From Runella limosa DSM 17973 (GTDB lineage: Bacteria; Bacteroidota; Bacteroidia; Cytophagales; Spirosomataceae), in assembly GCF_000482465.1 (NCBI RefSeq), contig NZ_KI519420.1, forward strand, positions 994,105-1,044,653: DNA of 50,549 nt, written 5' to 3'. The position numbers were made by a program, and so were the translations under genes. The notes under the pieces are model-generated. The model saw nothing but the letters and a program-made list of their open reading frames with translations, was not told the origin of the DNA and did not search any database. Below are positions 1 through 8,416 of this stretch, piece after piece. Numbering within the stretch: the first letter of the stretch is position 1; every line of letters begins with the position of its first letter.

Positions 1-3000
1 AGAAATGGCAACACAGTGAAGGATAAAGATTCGACGCCAGGCAACGGCTTCACCCGTGGTGAAGACGATGACGACGACGAGCCAGTATTCTTGGCACCTT
101 GTCCAATTCCTCCAACTCCAACTTGCACGGGTACAATTACGAATGACTGCCCTGAGGTTTGTGTTAACTTAATGGCACACATTTCAAGCGATATTCGTAC
201 GCCTGGTGGTAAGTTTGAGTGGCGCACAGGCCCACGCCCAACCGACCCATTGGTTGCTGATCCAACAAAAGTATGTGCTTCTGGTAAATACTATTTGTTT
301 GAAGTAGCTGCTTGTGGAGTATATAGCAACGGTGCGTTGGCAGAAGTATCTATTAAGAGATGTCCAGCTGATTTGAGTTTGGCTAAAACAGTTAGCAACA
401 AAACACCAAATCAGAACGATAACGTTACTTATACTATTAAAGTAACAAACAGCGGGCCGTCAAGAGCGACCAATGTAGAAGTAACAGATACATTGAAAGC
501 TGGATTGCAGTACGTTTCTGGTGATGCTGCATTCACATTGACAGGTTCAGTATTGACAGGAAAAATTGCTCAAATTGATTCTGGTGCAACTGTTTCACTT
601 TCGTTTGTAGTAAAAGTAACTGGTTCAGGAACCATCAAGAACTTTGCTCAAGTAAGCAAGTCTGACCAACCTGATCCTGACTCAACTCCAGGCAACGGTA
701 CAGGTACACCAAAAGAAGATGATGAAGATGATGAGGTTATCACCGTGAAGGTGCCATGTACAATTCCTCCAACACCAACGTGTGGTGGTATGGGCGAAAA
801 TACATGTCCTGATGAGTGTGTAAACTTGACTAGCTTCGTTCACAGCGAAATTCGCACCGAAGGTGGACACTTTGAATGGTACACTACGTTTGACCACAAA
901 CCTGGCACACAAGTAGAGGATCCAACGAAAGTATGTAAATCAGGCGAATACTTCTTGTTTGAGGTAGCTAAATGCGGTGAGTATAGCAATGGCGCGATGT
1001 TGAGACTTACAATCAGACCTTGTATTAAATTCACTGACTTGGCAGTAGCAAAATCAGTAGTAGAAGCAGGCCCATACACAGTTGGTCAAACAATTACATA
1101 CAATGTAGTTGCTTCTAACAATGGTCCAGTGAATGCTACAAGTGTAACAGTAAGCGATGTGTTACCAGCGTCATTGACGTTTGTAAGTGCAGATCCAGCG
1201 GCTGAGTACAATTCAGCAGCAGGTGTTTGGACAATCGGAAACTTGGCAAATGGTGCAAACCGTACCTTGAAAATCCGTGCAACAATCAATGCAGTTGGTA
1301 CAATTACTAACACGGCGATTGTGAAGAGCCCAGACAACGATCCAAGCAAAACGTCTAACGATACGTCGAGTGTGACGATTAGAGTGGATTGCGTGAAACC
1401 AGAACCACCAATCTTGGCATGTGCTATTACGAATATCTGTCCAAGTGAAAGCGTAGAAATTCATGCAGTGGGTTGTGCAGGTGGAACCATCCAGTGGTCA
1501 AACGGCGCAACAGGTTCTAGCATCACTGTTAGTCCAGTAACAACTACAAACTACACAGCAACGTGTAAGAAAAATGGTTGTGAAAGCGTATCATCAAACG
1601 TAATCACGATTTATGTAAATACACCAACAACGCCAACAATCACAGTAAGTCCTTCGACGACCATCTGTGCTGGAAGCTCGGTTGTATTGACAGCTGCTAA
1701 TTGTGCAGGTACACTTTACTGGAACACAGGCGCAACAGGCGCTCAAATCACAGTAACACCAGGCACGACGACAACTTACACTGCTTATTGCAAAATTGGT
1801 AAGTGTGAAAGTCCAAAAGCAAGTGTAACAATTACTGTAACACCAGGCGGCCCAACACCAGAGGTTATTTGTAGCACAGACAAAGTTTGTCCAGGCGAAA
1901 GCGTAACACTCGAAGTGAAAAACTGCACGGGAGTTGTAGAATGGTCAACTGGCGAAACTGGTCCAGCGATTGTAGTAACACCATCTACAACAACTGCTTA
2001 CTGGGCAGTGTGTAACAATGGTGGATGTAAGTCACGCTCGAAAGACTACGTGATTACTGTAACTCCAATTTCGGCACCAACAGTAACAGCAAGCGCTACG
2101 GCAGTTTGTAACGGCTCAGGGGTAACCTTGACAGCAGCAGGTTGCACAGGAACAGTATTGTGGTCAAATGGCGCATCAGGTGCAAGCATCGTGGTGACAC
2201 CAGCTTCGACAACTACTTATACTGCCACTTGTACAATTGGTAAGTGCGTAAGCGCTCCATCTGCTCCAGTGACAATCACAGTAGGTAACCCAACTGCACC
2301 AACAATTGCAGCGGAACCAACGTTGATTTGCGCAGGTCAGAGCACAACGCTTACAACAAGCAGCACTTGTGAAGGTACAATCGTTTGGTCAAACGGTTTG
2401 ACTGGAAGCTCAATCGTAGTAAGCCCAGCTTCTACAACTGAATATACAGCAGTATGTAAAGTAGGTGCTTGCGAAAGTGCTAAATCAAATAAAGTGAAGG
2501 TAACTGTAACAACCGCGGGTGCAGCACCAACCGTAGTTGCTTCTAACACAAGCATCTGCGCAGGTGAAAGCTCAGTACTCACAGCTTCAGGATGCTCAGG
2601 CACGTATGTGTGGAGCACAGGGGCAACGGGTGTAGCAAGCATTACAGTATCTCCAGCAACGACAACGACTTACACAGTTTCTTGCCGCGTGAATGGTAAG
2701 TGCGACAGCGCACCAGCAAGCGTGACGATAACAGTAGGTCAAAACGCAACTGCGCCAACAATCACTGTAAGCCCATCATCAACAGTATGTGCGGGTACGA
2801 AAGTGACGTTGACAGCAGCAGGATGTAACGGTGGAACAATTACTTGGAGCACAGGCGCTACGGGCTCAAGCATCGAAGCAGTAGTAACAACGACAACTAC
2901 TTACACAGCAATCTGTAAAGTAGGTAAGTGTGAAAGTGCGCCAGCAACAGCTACCGTAACAGTAGTACCTGCGCCAGAGAAACCAGTGGTAATTTGTAGC

Positions 3001-6000
3001 ACTGACAAGCTCTGCCCAGGTGAAAGCGTAACACTCGAAGTGAAAAACTGCGCAGGCATAGTTCAGTGGTCAACAGGTCAAACAGGCCCAGCTATTGTAG
3101 CTACACCTGCTGTAACAACTACGTACACTGCCATCTGCAAAGTAGGTGAGTGCTCAAGCCCAATTTCGGCTGATTACACCATCAAAGTGATTCCAGTAAC
3201 ACCTCCAACCGTAACAGCTGCACCATCGAGCATCAAGCTAGGTGAATCATCAGTGTTGACGGCAACAGGTTGCGAAGGCGAAATCACTTGGTCGAATGGT
3301 CAGACGGGAGCAAGCATCGTGGTATCACCAACTTCAACAACTTCTTACACAGCAGTATGTAAAGTAGGCGTATGCGTAAGCTCGGCATCAGTTCCTGTAA
3401 CAGTAACTGTGAAGACTTGCACAGCACCAGTGATTGCTGCAAATGCGGCGGTTATTTGTGAAGGTACGCCAGTATCGCTTACTGCAACTGGTTGTGAAGG
3501 TGGTACAATCAACTGGTCAAACGGTGCAACTGGAAGCAGCATCACTGTCAATCCAGTAGGTACAACTACATACACAGCAGTATGTCAGAAAGGTGATTGC
3601 ACAAGCGAAGCATCGAATGCCTTGACTGTGGTCGTTACGAAAGTATATGCACCAACTATCTTGGTATCGAATACAGTGATTTGCAAAGGCGAATCAGTAA
3701 GCTTGAAAGCGTCAGGTTGTGAAGGAACAGTGTTGTGGTCAAATGGTGCTACAGGTAGCACAATTACCGTAACGCCAGAAACAACTACTACTTACACTGC
3801 CACATGCAAAGTAGGTAACTGTACTAGCTCGGCTTCTACACCAATCACAATTACGGTTGGAAAACCAGAAGCTCCAGTGGTTACAGCATCGAAAACAAGC
3901 TTGTGCTTCGGTGAGTCAGTAACGCTCTCAACAACGAGCCAGTGTAATGGATACATCCAATGGTCAAATGGCCAAGTTGGAAGTTCAATTACGATTGTTC
4001 CAGCGGCAAGCACTATTTATGTAGCATACTGCTGCAACAATGAAGCTTGTAAGAGTGTAGCATCGAACCCAGTGAACGTCTCAGTAGCTCCGAAAGTAAC
4101 CACTCCAGTGGTAGTAAACATCGCCAATGTTTGCCCAGTGAAGACGGTTGATTTGGCAACGGCTGTTAAGAACTACACGGCAGGTTCGGGTCTAGTACTT
4201 GAATTCCGTCAAGGAAATACACCAAGCTCACCGTTGGTAGAAAATCCATCGGCAGTAGGTGTAGCAGGTACTTACTACGCATTCTTCCGCTCGACAACAG
4301 GCTGCTATAGCGACGGTGTGGCGATTTACGTACAGATTTCATCTTGCGAAAATACGCCATGCGAAACTAATCCAGCTACGGCGGATGCAGGTGCAGATGC
4401 TTCAATCTGTGCGGCTCTTGAATACAAACTCAATGGTAAGATTGGCGGTGTAGCGACAAGTGCTGTTTGGACAACAAACGGTACTGGTCGTTTCAGCAAC
4501 GCTCTTGCACTTGATGCAACTTATTATCCATCGTTGGAAGACTTGATTAAGGGTGACGTAATACTCACCCTTACCACCAACGATCCAGACGGTGATGGTA
4601 AATGCGTTGCAGGAAAAGATGACTTGAAGTTGGTGTTTGAAGGTATCAAATTCAGACCTCAAATCATCGTAAACGGTACGCTTAAAGCAGATACATTGCC
4701 ACAAACAATTACTATCTGCCAAGGTGACACCGTGAAATTGAAAGCCAGCGAAGAAGGCTACCAAGTGAAATGGTTTAAGGATGGTAAAGTGTTGTTCCCT
4801 GCTTCTGATGGTATCAGACAGTGGAATGTGACTGAGCCAGGTACTTACTCTTACGCTTTGGTGGACGCTAAACGTTGTTGCTCAGTTAACTCCGCTTACA
4901 TTACAGTAGTAGTGAAGTCGGTACCAACGCCAATCGTGAAAAACATGCGTAATACTTGCCCAAGTACTACAGTGGATTTGACAAAAGCGATTGAAGGTGG
5001 TTCAAACTACACGACGGAATTCCGTTCGGCAGCCGAACGCCTTTGCACTTGCTTGGTCGGAACACCAGAAGCAGTGGGAGCTGGTACTTACTACATCTAC
5101 TACAAGAAAGATGGATGTTTCAGTGCGCCAGCAGCAGTTGAAGTGAAAATCTTCGACTGTGCTACTGATACGCTTCGTTCGGATGTGAGCATTGCAAAAA
5201 CGGCTAACAAGTCGGTTGTAAGCTTAGGTGAGCAAGTAACGTATAAAATTGTAGTGAAAAACGGTGGCCCTCATACCGCAACTAACGTGGATGTACGTGA
5301 CGTGATGCCAGCTGAACTCGAAGTGGTTTCAACTTCAGGAATGACAGCATCAAACGGTACACTTACAACACGCATTGCAACGTTGGCATCGGGAGATTCG
5401 GCTACATTGACTGTCGTAGCGAAAGCAATCAAAGCAGGTAACCAAGTGACAAACAAAGCCTTGATTACGTATGCTGACCAAGTTGACCCAGCTACTTCAA
5501 ACAACCAATCTTCAGTGAGTATCGTAGTAAGCGATGGTACAGTTAGCCCAGCTATCGGTGTTGCGCTTGCGGTTGATAAAATCACGAAGAAAGGCGAAGG
5601 AAGCGATGAAAGCTATGACGTAACGTACAAGATTACGGTTAAAAACGTAGGAAATGTGCCACTTACGAATGTAGCAATTGCGGATAGCCTAACTAGTAAG
5701 ATTGGCGCACCAGCTACGTTCACCGTAGTGGGAGCCCCAGCAGTAGTTAGTGGAAGCACATTGGTTCCAAATACCAACTACAACGGAACGACTGATAAGA
5801 ACATCTTAGGTACTGGAAGCGCACTTGCAGTAGGTGTAGAAGAGGTGATTACAGTAGTTGTAAACATCAAGCCTAACGGCAACTACGGACCGTTTGCTGG
5901 TAATGTAGTAGCAAGTGGCGATGGAAGCGGAACACCAGTATCTGATGTGTCAAACAAAGGTACAGTGGTGGATGCTCCAGCAAGCACTTCTACAGCAGTA

Positions 6001-7305
6001 CGTTTCGATTTGCCAAGCAACTTGATTGGTTTGTCTAAGTCAGCAGGTTCACCAGTATTGCTCGAAAATGGAACTTTCAAAATTCCATACACAATCACTG
6101 TAACGAACTTGGGTACAAATGACCTTACAAAGGTTCAAGTAAAAGACGACTTAGGTCTTACATTTGGAAACAAAGCGTCGATTATTGGTAAGCCACTTGT
6201 GACTGCTGAAGAAGGATTCGTAGTAGAATCTAACTACACAGGTCAAGGGCTTCTTACAAACATGTTGGTAGATTCGTTGAGCTCATTGCCAAAAGGTGCG
6301 TCTCGCAAAATCGAGCTTGCAGTGATTGTTTCGTTGCACAACCCTGATTCGGTAACAACGTTCAATAACATTGCGATTGGTTCGGCACTCACCCAAGCAG
6401 GGGTTGCAACGTCGGATACGTCAACGGTAGGTTCAAATGCTGACCCTGACAATGACCTTGATCCACGTAACAACAGCGAATCGACACCAGTATCGCTTAA
6501 CTCGACTCCAGGTAAAGGATTGCTTGGTCTTGCGATGTCAATCAAAGATACCTTGCGCAAAGGCGACGGTAGCTTGAACATCACTTACCGTGTCATCCTC
6601 AAAAACTACGGAACGGGTACATTGACGAACGTTCAGGTATCTGACTCATTGTCGAAAGTATATAGCTCATTGACTGGCGCAAGCTATCAATTGGTTGGAA
6701 CACCAACGGCAAATGACTCAAGTACACTACGTATCAACCCTGACTTTGATGGTCTTCGTGATGTGAATCTCTTGATTGCAGAGCAAAGCCGCTTGGCAGG
6801 TGGACGTACAGATTCGTTGTTCTTCACAATCAATGTGACAACGGATGGACGTTTGACACCATACCAAAACCGCGCCCTTGGAACAGCCCTCGCTGGTCAG
6901 AATACGGTAACAGACTTGTCAACAAACGGTCTGAACCCAGATTTGAACAACGACAACGACCCAACAGGTGCAGCAGAGTCTGAGTTTACTCCAATTGTGA
7001 TTCCTTCGGATGGCGGTATGTTTATCCCAGAAGGTTTCTCACCAAACGGCGACGGTATCAATGATAAATTTGTCATTCGTCACCCATCTGGCACGAAGAT
7101 TGTATTAGAAATCTATAACCGCTGGATGAATTTGGTGTATCGTAACAACGATTATAACAACGATTGGGAAGGTACATCAAACGTAGGTATTGGAACAAGT
7201 AATCAGAGCATACCTGCTGGAACTTACTTCTACAACGTAGTTCTGATTGACCAAAACGGCGGCGAGATTAAGAAGTCAAGTCGATTTATGACCATTAACC
7301 GCTAA
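1..7305 (+). CDS. Giant cell-surface adhesin with DUF11 and Ig-like repeats and a type IX secretion C-terminal domain (5' end outside window)
   Basis: The frame is open from base 1, so the gene is cut by the left edge; the first ATG at 16 is internal. Visible parts, in order: two acidic tails (EDDDDDE, EDDEDDE) that may bind Ca2+; DUF11-type domains (AKTVSNKTPNQNDNVTYTI and a second near 1040); about twelve Ig/PKD-like modules of about 74 residues between roughly 1410 and 4090, each with a CxGxV.WSxGxTG core and usually a paired Cys; two to four copies of a CPxxxVNL...GGxFEW-type domain; four more DUF11-like domains from about 5185; and a gliding-motility/CHU_C-type end (EGFSPNGDGINDKF, about 7015-7302). 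That ending is the family signal for type IX secretion and surface attachment. Five bases separate it from a PorP/SprF-like gene, the usual partner of such adhesins. The ligand cannot be read from sequence. Confidence 0.93.
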   Translation, partial: RNGNTVKDKDSTPGNGFTRGEDDDDDEPVFLAPCPIPPTPTCTGTITNDCPEVCVNLMAHISSDIRTPGGKFEWRTGPRPTDPLVADPTKVCASGKYYLFEVAACGVYSNGALAEVSIKRCPADLSLAKTVSNKTPNQNDNVTYTIKVTNSGPSRATNVEVTDTLKAGLQYVSGDAAFTLTGSVLTGKIAQIDSGATVSLSFVVKVTGSGTIKNFAQVSKSDQPDPDSTPGNGTGTPKEDDEDDEVITVKVPCTIPPTPTCGGMGENTCPDECVNLTSFVHSEIRTEGGHFEWYTTFDHKPGTQVEDPTKVCKSGEYFLFEVAKCGEYSNGAMLRLTIRPCIKFTDLAVAKSVVEAGPYTVGQTITYNVVASNNGPVNATSVTVSDVLPASLTFVSADPAAEYNSAAGVWTIGNLANGANRTLKIRATINAVGTITNTAIVKSPDNDPSKTSNDTSSVTIRVDCVKPEPPILACAITNICPSESVEIHAVGCAGGTIQWSNGATGSSITVSPVTTTNYTATCKKNGCESVSSNVITIYVNTPTTPTITVSPSTTICAGSSVVLTAANCAGTLYWNTGATGAQITVTPGTTTTYTAYCKIGKCESPKASVTITVTPGGPTPEVICSTDKVCPGESVTLEVKNCTGVVEWSTGETGPAIVVTPSTTTAYWAVCNNGGCKSRSKDYVITVTPISAPTVTASATAVCNGSGVTLTAAGCTGTVLWSNGASGASIVVTPASTTTYTATCTIGKCVSAPSAPVTITVGNPTAPTIAAEPTLICAGQSTTLTTSSTCEGTIVWSNGLTGSSIVVSPASTTEYTAVCKVGACESAKSNKVKVTVTTAGAAPTVVASNTSICAGESSVLTASGCSGTYVWSTGATGVASITVSPATTTTYTVSCRVNGKCDSAPASVTITVGQNATAPTITVSPSSTVCAGTKVTLTAAGCNGGTITWSTGATGSSIEAVVTTTTTYTAICKVGKCESAPATATVTVVPAPEKPVVICSTDKLCPGESVTLEVKNCAGIVQWSTGQTGPAIVATPAVTTTYTAICKVGECSSPISADYTIKVIPVTPPTVTAAPSSIKLGESSVLTATGCEGEITWSNGQTGASIVVSPTSTTSYTAVCKVGVCVSSASVPVTVTVKTCTAPVIAANAAVICEGTPVSLTATGCEGGTINWSNGATGSSITVNPVGTTTYTAVCQKGDCTSEASNALTVVVTKVYAPTILVSNTVICKGESVSLKASGCEGTVLWSNGATGSTITVTPETTTTYTATCKVGNCTSSASTPITITVGKPEAPVVTASKTSLCFGESVTLSTTSQCNGYIQWSNGQVGSSITIVPAASTIYVAYCCNNEACKSVASNPVNVSVAPKVTTPVVVNIANVCPVKTVDLATAVKNYTAGSGLVLEFRQGNTPSSPLVENPSAVGVAGTYYAFFRSTTGCYSDGVAIYVQISSCENTPCETNPATADAGADASICAALEYKLNGKIGGVATSAVWTTNGTGRFSNALALDATYYPSLEDLIKGDVILTLTTNDPDGDGKCVAGKDDLKLVFEGIKFRPQIIVNGTLKADTLPQTITICQGDTVKLKASEEGYQVKWFKDGKVLFPASDGIRQWNVTEPGTYSYALVDAKRCCSVNSAYITVVVKSVPTPIVKNMRNTCPSTTVDLTKAIEGGSNYTTEFRSAAERLCTCLVGTPEAVGAGTYYIYYKKDGCFSAPAAVEVKIFDCATDTLRSDVSIAKTANKSVVSLGEQVTYKIVVKNGGPHTATNVDVRDVMPAELEVVSTSGMTASNGTLTTRIATLASGDSATLTVVAKAIKAGNQVTNKALITYADQVDPATSNNQSSVSIVVSDGTVSPAIGVALAVDKITKKGEGSDESYDVTYKITVKNVGNVPLTNVAIADSLTSKIGAPATFTVVGAPAVVSGSTLVPNTNYNGTTDKNILGTGSALAVGVEEVITVVVNIKPNGNYGPFAGNVVASGDGSGTPVSDVSNKGTVVDAPASTSTAVRFDLPSNLIGLSKSAGSPVLLENGTFKIPYTITVTNLGTNDLTKVQVKDDLGLTFGNKASIIGKPLVTAEEGFVVESNYTGQGLLTNMLVDSLSSLPKGASRKIELAVIVSLHNPDSVTTFNNIAIGSALTQAGVATSDTSTVGSNADPDNDLDPRNNSESTPVSLNSTPGKGLLGLAMSIKDTLRKGDGSLNITYRVILKNYGTGTLTNVQVSDSLSKVYSSLTGASYQLVGTPTANDSSTLRINPDFDGLRDVNLLIAEQSRLAGGRTDSLFFTINVTTDGRLTPYQNRALGTALAGQNTVTDLSTNGLNPDLNNDNDPTGAAESEFTPIVIPSDGGMFIPEGFSPNGDGINDKFVIRHPSGTKIVLEIYNRWMNLVYRNNDYNNDWEGTSNVGIGTSNQSIPAGTYFYNVVLIDQNGGEIKKSSRFMTINR

Positions 7306-7310
7306 TAACG

Positions 7311-8315
7311 ATGATCAACCTCATCAAACAAAAGTATGCGTTCTTACTGCTGCTAATCGCTCTGATTAGCAGCAGTAAAACCTGGGCCCAGCAGGACAAG
7401 TTGTTCTCGCAGTACATGTTTAACATGATGGCCTTGAACCCCGCGTATGCTGGGAGTCGTGACGTGCTAAGTGCAACTGCACTGTACCGTAACCAATGGG
7501 GCGGAATGACAGGAGCACCCCAAACCGCAACTTTCAGTATTGATATGCCCGTAAACCGCGAAAGAGTAGGGTTGGGCTTGCAGTTGTTCAACGACCAAAT
7601 TGGTCTCGAAAACTGGACAGGTGCGATGCTTTCTTACGCTTTCCGAATTAAAGTTGGCGAACGTACAACTTTGGCATTAGGTTTGCAGGGTGGTGCCATG
7701 AATTTTCGTTGGGATTTGGCCAAGGCAGATTTAGGAAATAACTTATCCGATCCTGCTTTTGCTAGTAACATCTCGAAAATTCTGCCAAACTTCGGTACGG
7801 GTATTTACCTGAGCAACGACCGCTCATATCTAGGGGTGTCAGTACCTTATTTGATTGAGAACAATTTGAATGATTATGACAACGACCAACGTGCGAAAGT
7901 ACGTCGTCACTTCTATGCAATGGCAGGTTTTGTGATAGGAAAAAATTCCGTTAAACTCAAACCTTCTATGATGGCTCGCTACGTAAATGGCGCGGGGCTA
8001 TCGTTGGATGGAAACTTAAACTTGTGGTTCAACGACCGTATTGCGTTTGGAGCTTCTTATCGCCACAATCGTTTTTCAACTTATGCGGGCAAAATCCAAC
8101 AACTTCCTAATGGGAGTGTAATGAGAGGAGACGCCCTCGTAGGAATGATTGAGCTTCAGCTTTCTGATCAATTCCGATTGGGATACTCGTACGACTGGAC
8201 GCGTAACAACCTCAATCAAAGTCGTAAGTTTTTGAACATCCCAACCCACGAAATTATGCTGCGTTACGAATTCGGATTCAGCAAGAGTAAGATTCTTACT
8301 CCACGTTATTTCTAA
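7311..8315 (+). CDS. PorP/SprF family type IX secretion-associated outer-membrane protein
   Basis: 334 residues. An N-terminal signal peptide (hydrophobic FLLLLIALISSS, likely cleavage after TWA) is followed by the family hallmark QYMFNMMALNPAYAGSRD and alternating beta-strand segments typical of a small outer-membrane barrel. SprF-like proteins are needed for surface delivery of a cognate large adhesin in gliding Bacteroidetes; here the adhesin ends five bases upstream, so the pair is almost certainly co-transcribed. The start at 7311 is chosen because it gives a clean signal peptide. A perfect 15-bp inverted repeat lies inside the signal-peptide codons (7344-7378) and may set the ratio to the upstream gene. 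The family call is strong; which adhesin it serves is inferred from position. Confidence 0.92.
   Translation: MINLIKQKYAFLLLLIALISSSKTWAQQDKLFSQYMFNMMALNPAYAGSRDVLSATALYRNQWGGMTGAPQTATFSIDMPVNRERVGLGLQLFNDQIGLENWTGAMLSYAFRIKVGERTTLALGLQGGAMNFRWDLAKADLGNNLSDPAFASNISKILPNFGTGIYLSNDRSYLGVSVPYLIENNLNDYDNDQRAKVRRHFYAMAGFVIGKNSVKLKPSMMARYVNGAGLSLDGNLNLWFNDRIAFGASYRHNRFSTYAGKIQQLPNGSVMRGDALVGMIELQLSDQFRLGYSYDWTRNNLNQSRKFLNIPTHEIMLRYEFGFSKSKILTPRYF
7344..7378 (+). repeat. Perfect 15-bp inverted repeat inside a signal-peptide coding region
   Basis: TTACTGCTGCTAATC at 7344-7358 and its exact complement GATTAGCAGCAGTAA at 7364-7378, with a 5-base loop (GCTCT). No T-run follows, so it does not look like a terminator. 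It starts 33 bases into the PorP/SprF-like coding sequence and would form a strong mRNA hairpin near the start codon. Confidence 0.85.
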
Positions 8316-8341
8316 GGGTTTATTAGTAGAATCTAGTTAAG

Positions 8342-8395
8342 GGTATATTCTTCATGAAGGGGTATTGCAACGCCAACAGGGGAATATACCTTTTT
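8342..8395 (+). terminator. Possible terminator or attenuator between porP-like and porE-like genes
   Basis: GGTATATTC (8342-8350) pairs with GAATATACC (8382-8390), followed by TTTTTC. The loop is long (31 bases), which weakens the call. It would partly separate transcription of the OmpA-type gene from the adhesin/PorP pair. Confidence 0.4.
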
Positions 8396-8416
8396 CTTTA
8401 CCCAAATTTTGGAATT

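Noticed and set aside
8354-8416. Upstream ATG for the PorE-like protein
   Set aside because: It lies in the loop of a hairpin and gives no signal peptide at the N terminus; the ATG at 8417 does.
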